Assembly: GCA_964549765.1 (NCBI GenBank)
Contig: CAZJWR010000032.1
Coordinates: forward strand, 1 to 42,552
Reading direction: 5' to 3'
DNA: 42,552 nucleotides
Origin: CAZJWR01 sp964549765
GTDB lineage: Bacteria > Zixibacteria > MSB-5A5 > GN15 > JAAZOE01
Position 1 is the stretch's first letter. Each line of letters begins with the position of its first letter. The position numbers and the translations under genes are program-made. Positions 8,188-15,980 of the stretch are shown piece by piece. The notes beneath the pieces are model-generated. The model saw only the letters and a list, made by a program, of their open reading frames with translations. It did no database searches and was not told the DNA's origin.

Positions 8188-9466
8188 AAAGATCAAAGTC
8201 GACTATCTGGCGCGGGTCGAGGGAGAGGGCGGCCTCACCGTCAAGGTCCGGAACGGCAAAGTCGCCGATGCGACCTTCGACATATTCGAGCCGCCGCGAT
8301 TATTCGAGGCGTTTCTGCGAGGCCGCAGATTCACCGAGGCCCCGGATATCACCGCCCGCATCTGCGGCATCTGCCCCATTGCGTACCAGATGAGCGCCGT
8401 CCATGCCATGGAATACGGATGCAGCGTCAAGGTCGGCGGCCAGTTGCGCGAACTGCGACGATTGATCTATTGCGGCGAATGGATCGAATCGCATGCTTTG
8501 CATATTTATATGTTGCATGCGCCGGATTTCCTCGGCTATGAAGACGCTATCCAGATGGCTGCCGATTATCCCGATATCGTCGCGCGGGCGCTCCGTCTGA
8601 AAAAAATCGGCAACGATATTATGGTATTGCTGGGCGGGCGCGAAATCCATCCCATCAACGTCCGGGTGGGGGGATTCTACAGCGTCCCGACGCAAAAAGA
8701 CCTGGAGACGTTGGTCGAACCATTAAAGTGGGCGGCCGACGCCGCGATGGAAACGGTCAAATGGACGGCGGGGCTGGATTTTCCGGATTTCGAGCGGGAT
8801 TTCGAATTCGTCTCTTTGCGGCATCCCGACGAATATCCACTCTGTGAAGGACGGATCGTATCGAACAAGGGACTCGATATCGCCATCGAGGATTTTTTCA
8901 CGCACTTCGAGGAATTGCATGTCAAGCATTCGACGTCGCTGCATTCGGTCATAAAGGAGCGAGGCGAATACCACGTCGGCCCGCTCGCCCGATACAACAA
9001 CAACTTCGACAAACTCCCGTCGATAGTTCAGGAGGCGGCGCGGAAGGTTGGTTTGACCGAAACGGTGACCAATCCGTTCAAGAGTATCATCGTCCGGAGT
9101 TTGGAGACGCTGTATGCCTGCCATGAGGCTCTTCGGATAATAGAAAATTATTCGCCGCCGCCCAGGCCGTATGTCGAGGTCCCGCCCCGGCGTGCGACGA
9201 CGTCGGGCGCCAGCGAAGCGCCGCGCGGCATGCTGCTGCACCAATATAAAATCGACGACGACGGAATCATTGAGTACGCCCGTATTGTCCCCCCGACAGC
9301 GCAGAACCAGAAGGTCATCGAAAGCGACCTGGCCGAATTCGTCGGCGCCAATCTCGAATTACCTCACGATAAACTCACCTGGAAATGCGAGCAGATCGTG
9401 CGCAACTACGATCCGTGCATTTCGTGTTCGTGTCATTTCCTGAAGTTGAAAATCGAACGGGAATAG
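8177..9466 (+). CDS. hydA: [NiFe]-hydrogenase alpha (large) subunit, group 3b-like
   Basis: The 429-residue catalytic subunit carries the two Ni-binding cysteine pairs: RICGIC near residues 61-66 and DPCISC near 412-417. C63, C66, C414 and C417 are the likely ligands of the NiFe(CN)2CO centre. After the terminal motif histidine (H420) only nine residues remain, a short tail of the kind removed by a maturation endopeptidase, which the next gene encodes. The N-terminal motif reads CPIAYQMSA rather than the CPVSH form of other groups, as in group 3b/3d enzymes. The nickel ligand is Cys, not selenocysteine. It oxidises H2 or reduces protons, coupled to NAD(P)(H). The direction in the cell cannot be read from sequence. 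Start 8177 was chosen over an in-frame 8138 start inside the previous gene. Confidence 0.93.
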   Translation: MKSKKIKVDYLARVEGEGGLTVKVRNGKVADATFDIFEPPRLFEAFLRGRRFTEAPDITARICGICPIAYQMSAVHAMEYGCSVKVGGQLRELRRLIYCGEWIESHALHIYMLHAPDFLGYEDAIQMAADYPDIVARALRLKKIGNDIMVLLGGREIHPINVRVGGFYSVPTQKDLETLVEPLKWAADAAMETVKWTAGLDFPDFERDFEFVSLRHPDEYPLCEGRIVSNKGLDIAIEDFFTHFEELHVKHSTSLHSVIKERGEYHVGPLARYNNNFDKLPSIVQEAARKVGLTETVTNPFKSIIVRSLETLYACHEALRIIENYSPPPRPYVEVPPRRATTSGASEAPRGMLLHQYKIDDDGIIEYARIVPPTAQNQKVIESDLAEFVGANLELPHDKLTWKCEQIVRNYDPCISCSCHFLKLKIERE

Positions 9467-9485
9467 CCCGTGGGAGCAATTCATT

Positions 9486-9986
9486 ATGGCTCCTGATCTG
9501 AATATCGTGATTATCGGAGTCGGCAACGATTTCCGGTCGGATGACGGTGTCGGCCCGGCGGTGGCGCGATACATGGCAGGCATGAAGTTGCCGGGTGTCC
9601 ATGCCATCGATCAAGTCGGCGATGGAACCGATTTGATCAATGCCTGGAGAAATGCCGACGCCGCCTTTGTGATTGACTGTATGCGTTCGGGTTCCGAAGC
9701 GGGGACGATCCGGCGATTCGATGCCCGGCATGGGGATATACCGGAGGAAATTCTTCCGGGATTGTCCACCCATGCTTTCAACATCAGCGCGACCGTCCGA
9801 TTGGCGCAATCAATCGGTCAGCTTCCCCGTCGGTTGATCGTATACGGCATAGAAGGAGAACTGTTTTCTATCGGTGACCGACTCACGCCGCCGGTAGAGG
9901 CGGCGGTGCCGGTCATCGCCAGGCAAATTATGGACGAGATTGCTCAACTCGGCGTACAAATGAGAGAACCGCAAACTGAGAAATAG
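9486..9986 (+). CDS. hydrogenase maturation protease
   Basis: The 166-residue endopeptidase is of the HycI/HoxW/HyaD type. It begins with the family signature 'IVIIGVGNDFRSDDGVGP' (the Asp after NDFRSDD region binds Ni of the immature large subunit) and later has 'IDCMRSG', a second acidic metal-binding segment, and 'STHAFN' including the usual His. It removes the C-terminal tail of the large subunit after nickel insertion. It follows the large-subunit gene by 19 bases, so HydA is the expected substrate, with cleavage after H420. Confidence 0.9.
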   Translation: MAPDLNIVIIGVGNDFRSDDGVGPAVARYMAGMKLPGVHAIDQVGDGTDLINAWRNADAAFVIDCMRSGSEAGTIRRFDARHGDIPEEILPGLSTHAFNISATVRLAQSIGQLPRRLIVYGIEGELFSIGDRLTPPVEAAVPVIARQIMDEIAQLGVQMREPQTEK

Positions 9987-9994
9987 GAATCACC

Positions 9995-12331
9995 ATGCCG
10001 GATCGATGTTCACATCAGGATGCCAGCGAGTTGCCGATCACCCACCGTCCAATTCGTCGGATAGTGGTTCGCATTGAAGGCATGGTTCAAGGTGTGGGAT
10101 TCCGACCGTACGTGTACCGTCTGGCAACGCGCCTGGGCCTGCCCGGATGGGTATGCAATTCGTCTCAGGGAGTGGTGATTGAAGTTGAGGGGAGCGAGGA
10201 AATCCTGACTCAGTTTCTTGATGCTTTGGAAAAAGAACCGCCGCCACGCGCCCGGATCGAACGCCGCGATGTCCATTATAAGGCAACTGTCGGCTACCAA
10301 TCTTTTGAGGTCCGCGAGAGTCGTGATTCCGGCGGGAAGTCGGCTATCGTTATGCCGGATATCGCGACCTGCCCGGATTGCCTCCGTGAGATTTCCGATC
10401 CGACCAACCGCCGTTTCCGCTATCCCTTCACGAACTGCACCAATTGCGGCCCCCGGTACAGCATCATTCGGTCGCTGCCGTATGATCGACCGAATACAAC
10501 AATGAATATTTTCCCGATGTGCGACGCATGTCGGGCAGAATATGAAAATCCCACCAATCGACGGTTTCACGCTCAGCCCAACGCCTGCACGGAATGCGGA
10601 CCGCATCTGGAGTTATGGGACGGCAGCGGCGACATTATTGCCGTCCGAAACGATGCTCTGCTGGCGGCCTGTGACGCGGTTGCATCCGGGAAAATACTTG
10701 CCCTGAAAGGTCTCGGCGGGTTTCAACTGATCGTCGATGCGCGAAACGAAGAAACCGTCCGCCGGCTTCGACATCGAAAGAATCGTGAACAAAAACCATT
10801 GGCGCTGATGTATCCAAACATATCTGCCGTCAAAGCGCATTGCGATGTATCCGGATTCGAAGAAGAACTTTTGACCTCACATCGGGCGCCGATTGTCTTG
10901 CTCCGACGAAGAAACCCAGCAAACCAATTCGGAATAGCACCGTCGGTGGCGCCGCATAATCCCTATCTTGGTGTCATGCTGCCCTACACGCCGTTTCATC
11001 ACCTGATAATGATCGAACTCGGTTTTCCGATTGTGGCCACGAGCGGCAACCGTTCGGACGAACCGATTTGCATCGACGAACGCGAAGCCATCGGCCGTCT
11101 GGGGGGTATCGCCGATATATTTCTGGTGCATAACCGGCCTATCGCCCGGCAGATGGATGATTCCGTCGTTTGCCTGGTGCATGAAAAAGAAACCGTTTTG
11201 CGAAATGCTCGTGGATATGCGCCGACGCCGTTTAGCTTGACTGCATCCGTTCCGCCGGCATTCGCCGTGGGAGCGCATCTTAAGAATGCCATCGCAGTCG
11301 CCGATGACCGCCGGGCGTTTTTGAGCCAGCATGTCGGCGATCTGGAAACATCGCTGGCCCGGACGGCCATGAAAAATGTCACCGAATCGTTATCGGGATT
11401 GTACGAGATTTCCGCCGGAGTTGTCGCTCGCGACCTTCATCCCGACTATGCCTCGTCGCGGTTCGCGGAGGATCTTGGTCGTCAGACGATTGGCATACAG
11501 CATCACTATGCTCACGCGCTGTCCTGTATGATCGATAATGATATCGAAACGCCATTTCTCGCTGTGATATGGGACGGGACCGGTCTGGGGACCGATGGGA
11601 CGATTTGGGGTGGCGAGTTTCTTGCTGTTGATGACCGTTCATTCTCGCGGATTGCCCATATGCGGCAGTTTCGGCTACCCGGGGGAGAGGCAGCCATCCG
11701 TGAACCGCGCCGGGCGGCCCTGGGTGTGCTGTGGGAATTGTTCGGCGAGAAATATGTTGCGTTATCCGATTTCATCGCACAGACGGCATTTGACAAAAAT
11801 GAAATCAGCGTCATCAATAGAATGCTCTGCAACGGTATCAACTGCCCGGTGACATCGAGCGCGGGGCGATTGTTCGACGCCGTCGCGTCTATCTTCGGGA
11901 TTTGCCAGATAAACGCCTTTGAGGGACAGGCGGCTATGTGGCTCGGTTTTTCAGCAGAATATGGCGTGACGGAAGAATCTTATCCATTCGAGTTAGACAA
12001 CTCCCACGACGCCGACGTCGTCGACTGGGCCAAGATAATACAGGGGATATTGGCGGATATCAAGTCGGGTGTGGATAAGGAGTACATCGCCGCCAAATTT
12101 CATAATTCTCTGGTGGGTATAATCGTCGGAATTGTCCGAAAAACAGGTATGCAGCGCGTCGCGCTGACCGGCGGTTGTTTTCAAAATCGCTACCTGACCG
12201 AGCGGGCTATTATTACATTACAAAGGGCGGGATTTGAGCCTTATTGGCATCATCGCATACCGCCCAACGATGGCGGCATTGCCGCCGGGCAGATTGCGGG
12301 CGTTTCGCGGTCCCGCCAAAGGAGCGACTGA
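9995..12331 (+). CDS. hypF: carbamoyltransferase HypF
   Basis: The 778-residue HypF has all domains: acylphosphatase near residues 20-110 ('RIEGMVQGVGFRPYVYRLA'), two zinc-finger-like Cys pairs ('CPDCLREI', 'CTNCGPRYS', 'CDACRAEY', 'CTECGPHLE'), a YrdC-like domain near 200-390, and a Kae1-like C-terminal domain with 'HHYAHALSCM' and 'LTGGCFQNRYLTE'. It uses carbamoyl phosphate and ATP to carbamoylate the C-terminal cysteine of HypE, the first step in making the cyanide ligands of the NiFe centre. It lies 8 bases after the protease gene in the same operon. Confidence 0.95.
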   Translation: MPDRCSHQDASELPITHRPIRRIVVRIEGMVQGVGFRPYVYRLATRLGLPGWVCNSSQGVVIEVEGSEEILTQFLDALEKEPPPRARIERRDVHYKATVGYQSFEVRESRDSGGKSAIVMPDIATCPDCLREISDPTNRRFRYPFTNCTNCGPRYSIIRSLPYDRPNTTMNIFPMCDACRAEYENPTNRRFHAQPNACTECGPHLELWDGSGDIIAVRNDALLAACDAVASGKILALKGLGGFQLIVDARNEETVRRLRHRKNREQKPLALMYPNISAVKAHCDVSGFEEELLTSHRAPIVLLRRRNPANQFGIAPSVAPHNPYLGVMLPYTPFHHLIMIELGFPIVATSGNRSDEPICIDEREAIGRLGGIADIFLVHNRPIARQMDDSVVCLVHEKETVLRNARGYAPTPFSLTASVPPAFAVGAHLKNAIAVADDRRAFLSQHVGDLETSLARTAMKNVTESLSGLYEISAGVVARDLHPDYASSRFAEDLGRQTIGIQHHYAHALSCMIDNDIETPFLAVIWDGTGLGTDGTIWGGEFLAVDDRSFSRIAHMRQFRLPGGEAAIREPRRAALGVLWELFGEKYVALSDFIAQTAFDKNEISVINRMLCNGINCPVTSSAGRLFDAVASIFGICQINAFEGQAAMWLGFSAEYGVTEESYPFELDNSHDADVVDWAKIIQGILADIKSGVDKEYIAAKFHNSLVGIIVGIVRKTGMQRVALTGGCFQNRYLTERAIITLQRAGFEPYWHHRIPPNDGGIAAGQIAGVSRSRQRSD

Positions 12332-12332
12332 T

Positions 12333-12587
12333 ATGTGTCTGGCAGTACCCGGAAAAATCATGCAGATCACCGAGGGTGACGCCATCACGCGGATTGGCCG
12401 GGTCAGTTTCGGCGGGATTGTCCGCGAGGTCAACCTGGCCTTCGTTCCCGAAGCTGTCATGGGAGATTATGTGCTTGTTCACGCCGGGGTCGCCATCAAC
12501 GCCATTGATGAACCGGAAGCAAAACAGGTGTTCGAATATTTGCAGGAAATCTATGGCGGCGATATTCCCGGGGATGCCGAGCGATGA
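12333..12587 (+). CDS. hypC: hydrogenase maturation chaperone HypC
   Basis: The 84-residue HypC/HupF starts with the diagnostic 'MCLAVPGKI'. After Met removal the exposed Cys2 binds the Fe(CN)2CO precursor and the large subunit. The 'VMGDYVLVHAGVAINAIDEPEA' segment matches the OB-fold core. The ATG at 12333 starts one base after the hypF stop, behind AGGAG, and its TGA overlaps the hypD ATG by four bases. HypC and HypD act as a complex carrying the Fe ligand group. Confidence 0.95.
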   Translation: MCLAVPGKIMQITEGDAITRIGRVSFGGIVREVNLAFVPEAVMGDYVLVHAGVAINAIDEPEAKQVFEYLQEIYGGDIPGDAER

Positions 12588-13705
12588 AATTTATCGATGA
12601 ATATCGCGACCCGGAGGCGGTCCGGCGGTATGCCGACGAGATCGCCCGTATCACTACCCGGTCATGGACGATCATGGAAATCTGCGGCGGCCAAACCCAC
12701 AGCATCGTCAAAAACGGCCTCGACTGCATGCTGCCGGACAAGATAACGCTTTTACACGGGCCGGGATGCCCGGTTTGCGTTACATCGGCGGCCATGATCG
12801 ACAAGGCGATTGCACTGGCCTCGCGCGACGATGTCATCTTCTGTTCCTTCGGCGATATGCTCCGGGTGCCGGGGAGCCGCCGCGATTTGCTTTCGGTAAA
12901 AGCCGACGGGGGAGACGTGCGGATGGTCTATTCCCCGATTGATGCCGTCCACATCGCCGAAAAAAATCTCGACCGCCGCGTTGTGTTCTTTGCCATCGGG
13001 TTCGAAACGACCGCTCCGGCGAATGCCGCCGCCGTATACTATGCCCGGCAAAAGGGCATCGACAATTTCAGCATGCTGGTGGCGCAGGTCCTCGTGCCTC
13101 CGGCAATCGAAAAAATCCTGAACGCGCCCGATTGCCGGCTTCAGGGTTTTCTTGCCGCGGGGCACGTTTGCACCGTCATGGGCTATGCCGAATATGAACC
13201 AATCGCCGAGAAATATCGCATCCCGATCGTCGTGACCGGATTCGAGCCGCTGGATATTCTCCAGGGAATCCATATGACGGTGTGGCAGCTTGAGCAAGGC
13301 CGGGCACGGGTGGAAAATCAATATTCACGAGCCGTCAAGCGCGCCGGAAATCTCCCGGCTCAAAAACTCATGGCCGATGTTTTCGAGACAGTCGATCGCG
13401 AATGGCGGGGAATCGGCTTGATTCCCAAAAGCGGATTGGCGCTCCGTCCCGCCTACCGAAAGTTCGATTCCGAAGCCGTATTCGACATTGCCGCGCCCGA
13501 CCCGGAAATCGTCGGTGAATGTATTAGCGGGCTGATACTACAGGGCCGGCAAAAGCCGTCCGATTGCCCGGCGTTCGGGAAACGATGCACGCCGGAACAT
13601 CCCCTGGGAGCGACGATGGTGTCATCCGAGGGGGCCTGTGCCGCATATTACGCCTATCGCCAGAAGGAATCCCCACACATCAAACCCACGTCGGGAAAGC
13701 ATTAG
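12584..13705 (+). CDS. hypD: hydrogenase maturation protein HypD
   Basis: The 373-residue HypD is the scaffold on which Fe(CN)2CO is assembled with HypC. Visible hallmarks are 'MEICGGQTH' (C34), the redox-active 'GCPVC' pair (C62, C65), 'IGFETTAP', 'CTVMGYAEYEPIA' and a C-terminal Cys-rich segment that includes 'FGKRCTPEHPLG' and 'SSEGACAAYY', consistent with the [4Fe-4S] cluster. Overlaps hypC by four bases and is followed one base later by hypE. Confidence 0.95.
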   Translation: MKFIDEYRDPEAVRRYADEIARITTRSWTIMEICGGQTHSIVKNGLDCMLPDKITLLHGPGCPVCVTSAAMIDKAIALASRDDVIFCSFGDMLRVPGSRRDLLSVKADGGDVRMVYSPIDAVHIAEKNLDRRVVFFAIGFETTAPANAAAVYYARQKGIDNFSMLVAQVLVPPAIEKILNAPDCRLQGFLAAGHVCTVMGYAEYEPIAEKYRIPIVVTGFEPLDILQGIHMTVWQLEQGRARVENQYSRAVKRAGNLPAQKLMADVFETVDREWRGIGLIPKSGLALRPAYRKFDSEAVFDIAAPDPEIVGECISGLILQGRQKPSDCPAFGKRCTPEHPLGATMVSSEGACAAYYAYRQKESPHIKPTSGKH

Positions 13706-13706
13706 C

Positions 13707-14762
13707 ATGTCTTCCAGCTACGACAACTGGCAATGTCCACTCCCGATCTCGGATTATCCCAAAATCCTGCTGGCGCACGGCGGCGGCGGACGGCTCATGC
13801 ATGACTTGATCGATCATATCTTCATCGCCGCCTTCGGTGCGGATACGCTTGATGCCGAACACGATGGGGCGCGCCTCGATCCCGGAAGCGACAAGCTGGC
13901 CTTCACGACCGATTCGTATGTCGTCCATCCGCTGTTTTTTCCCGGTGGCGATATCGGCTTGCTGGCGGTGTATGGGACGGTCAACGATCTGGCCATGTGC
14001 GGCGCTCGACCCAAATATCTCAGCGCCGGATTCATACTCGAGGAAGGGCTGGAAACAGAAACTCTCTGGAAAATCGCCGTATCGATGCGACAGGCCGCCG
14101 ATAAGGCTCGCGTCGGCATCGTAACCGGAGATACCAAAGTGGTCGACAAGGGCCATGGACACGGTATCTACATCAACATCGCCGGTATTGGTATTATCGA
14201 GCATAATCTTGTCATCGGTCCCCGAAGAATCAGAGACGGCGACGCGATTATTCTTAATGGGGATATCGGCCGGCACGGAATCGCCATCATCGCGGCGCGG
14301 GAGGGACTGGAGTTCGAGACAACCATCGAGAGCGACTGTGCCCCGCTGGCGGATTCGGTGATGAGACTGATCGACGATGGTATCGAGGCGCATTGCCTGC
14401 GCGACCTGACGCGCGGCGGATTGGCGACGGCGGCAATCGAAATCGCCCGGTCATCGGGCACCGAAATTCTGCTCGACGAGAAGTCGATTTCAGTCAACGA
14501 ACAGGTCCGCGGCGCGTGCGAATTACTGGGATACGATCCGCTCTATATCGCCAACGAAGGCCGATACCTGGCGTTTGTACCCAAGCATCAAGCGCAGCGA
14601 GCATTGGAAATCATGCGTGAGGCAACGCCTAATATCGAGCCGGCGATTGTCGGCAGAGTCGGTGCGGGCGGCGACCGGGGAGAGGTGACTCTTAAAAGCG
14701 CCATCGGTTCGGAGCGAATATTGGATATGCTCAGCGGTGAGCAATTGCCCCGGATATGTTGA
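13707..14762 (+). CDS. hypE: hydrogenase maturation protein HypE
   Basis: The 351-residue AIRS/PurM-family ATPase dehydrates the carbamoyl group transferred by HypF to its C-terminal cysteine into thiocyanate. The glycine-rich 'LAHGGGGRLMHDLI', 'TTDSYVVHPLFFPGGDIG', 'GDTKVVDKG' and 'LRDLTRGGLATA' motifs identify it. The chain ends in 'LPRIC', the invariant carrier cysteine. The ATG at 13707 lies one base after the hypD stop; an earlier in-frame ATG lies within hypD and is unlikely. This is the last gene of the hydrogenase operon. HypA and HypB (nickel delivery) are missing from the window and must be supplied from elsewhere. Confidence 0.95.
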   Translation: MSSSYDNWQCPLPISDYPKILLAHGGGGRLMHDLIDHIFIAAFGADTLDAEHDGARLDPGSDKLAFTTDSYVVHPLFFPGGDIGLLAVYGTVNDLAMCGARPKYLSAGFILEEGLETETLWKIAVSMRQAADKARVGIVTGDTKVVDKGHGHGIYINIAGIGIIEHNLVIGPRRIRDGDAIILNGDIGRHGIAIIAAREGLEFETTIESDCAPLADSVMRLIDDGIEAHCLRDLTRGGLATAAIEIARSSGTEILLDEKSISVNEQVRGACELLGYDPLYIANEGRYLAFVPKHQAQRALEIMREATPNIEPAIVGRVGAGGDRGEVTLKSAIGSERILDMLSGEQLPRIC

Positions 14763-14790
14763 GGCAGGGAAACTGGCTATTTGGGATCGC

Positions 14791-14849
14791 GCGTTAACGC
14801 AAGACTTTATATCTATTGTCCAATAGACTATAATGTAATGTGATACAAT
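14791..14849 (+). promoter_or_regulatory. AT-rich regulatory region with two small palindromes and -10-like elements
   Basis: The 105-base gap after hypE contains a 10-bp palindrome GCGTTAACGC (14791-14800), an inverted repeat CTATTG-TC-CAATAG (14813-14826), TATAAT at 14829-14834, and an extended -10-like TGATACAAT at 14841-14849. A ribosome site CGGAGGAT follows before the ATG at 14868. Which -10 is used is unclear because no good -35 is visible. An independent, possibly regulated promoter for the next gene is plausible. Confidence 0.4.
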
Positions 14850-14867
14850 ATCGGCCGGAGGATAAAG

Positions 14868-15104
14868 ATGAGTGAGATTCGCATGACCGGAGAGATGCGA
14901 ACCGATTACGATATCGAAACGGCGGGGCTGCCATGCGAACGATGGGGCGAGGCTGTATTCAAGATCGGCGACGAAGAAATCGTTATGGAAATCAGCATCG
15001 AGGACAAGGTGATCGTGGCGCTCATGGCCGGCGAGGAAGCTGTGTGGAAAGGCACGCTGGAGGGAATGAAGCAACTGCTGCGGGGCGAAATCAAGGCTCG
15101 TTAA
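14868..15104 (+). CDS. small hypothetical protein, 78 aa
   Basis: I do not recognise a family. It is a soluble, acidic, 78-residue protein with predicted beta-strand content ('AVFKIGDEEIVMEISIEDKVIVALMAG') and a basic C-terminal helix. It has a good CGGAGGAT ribosome site and its own AT-rich promoter region, so it is very likely real. It is convergent with the DUF2784 gene, and the two stop codons share one TTAA palindrome (15101-15104). Confidence 0.65.
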   Translation: MSEIRMTGEMRTDYDIETAGLPCERWGEAVFKIGDEEIVMEISIEDKVIVALMAGEEAVWKGTLEGMKQLLRGEIKAR

Positions 15105-15502
15105 GGTTCGATATAATATTTCTTCCATGGCGAACGGGTAATGAATATCACCACCGTGGCTAATGCGCCGAGGGCGCTGACAAGGGATAGAATCAGCGGA
15201 TCGACATTCCAAAAGAGCAGCTTGTCCAGCCAGTGAATGATAAATGAATGCGGCTCGGCAATGCCGGTCCCGTCGCCCCGGAGTTTCCACTCCCAGATAG
15301 TCAGCGGACAGGTGTTGCCCGGCCAAAACGGAGTGGTCGCCGTTGCCACCAGGCCGATTAGATGAGCCGTGCGAAATACTTTCCATTTCCACAAGCGCGG
15401 CCAGCGGAAGCCCAAAAGGGCGAGGACGACACCGGAAATCATCCATGCTGCCCACGCGAAATGGACGATCAGAATAACGTTGGCGAGTACAGTATCCCTC
15501 AT
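15101..15502 (-). CDS. DUF2784 family membrane protein
   Basis: The 133-residue protein has about four membrane helices. It matches the DUF2784 pattern: N-terminal helix with 'VHFAWAAWMISG', then 'FRTAHLIGLVATATTP' and 'CPLTIWEWKLR', then a final pair of helices. The family is widespread in bacteria with no known function. It stands alone on the minus strand and ends on a stop shared with the opposite gene. Confidence 0.85.
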   Translation of the reverse strand: MRDTVLANVILIVHFAWAAWMISGVVLALLGFRWPRLWKWKVFRTAHLIGLVATATTPFWPGNTCPLTIWEWKLRGDGTGIAEPHSFIIHWLDKLLFWNVDPLILSLVSALGALATVVIFITRSPWKKYYIEP

Positions 15503-15577
15503 TGAATTCAGAAATGACCGCGTGTGCAGGTCATAATGTAATAGTTTAGATTGCTATGACAACTGGCAAAGAATCAA

Positions 15578-15862
15578 TTACTTGATAAGACGCGAAAAAT
15601 CCTCGTACGGTATCACCGGCCAGGTTTCCGTCTCCAGGATGCCCTTCATATTGATGGCGGAAGCCAGCTTGAACGCGACCGTTTGATCGGCGGCGTCGAA
15701 GATAGCCAGATAGTCATATCGCCCCAGCGTCGCGTACAGATCCTGCACCTTGACGCCCTGCTCCTTGAAAACGTCAAGCGAATCGCTCACCTGAGTAGAT
15801 ATGTCGGGATGCAGTTTTTTTGCGCTGGGATTGATCGTCATCGCCATGATAAATATCGCCAT
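15578..15862 (-). CDS. GYD domain-containing protein
   Basis: The 94-residue protein has the GYD (dimeric alpha-beta barrel-like) pattern. After a short beta strand comes 'MTINPSAKKLH', then 'FKEQGVKVQDLYATLGRYDYLAIFDAADQTVAFKLASAINMKG'. The 'LGRYDYLAI' matches the GYD motif. Members are small cytosolic proteins without settled function. I chose the ATG at 15862 because GAGGAG lies six bases upstream; a start at 15877 would overlap that ribosome site. Confidence 0.8.
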   Translation of the reverse strand: MAIFIMAMTINPSAKKLHPDISTQVSDSLDVFKEQGVKVQDLYATLGRYDYLAIFDAADQTVAFKLASAINMKGILETETWPVIPYEDFSRLIK

Positions 15863-15980
15863 AACGGCTCCTCTCATGTAAAGGAATCGACTATAGTATA
15901 GGCGGCGCGGGTTCGATTGGCAAACGTAAAATCGCCATCGTGCGGCCGGCCGTCGGCAGATAATCGGCCCCGGCCGGCAT

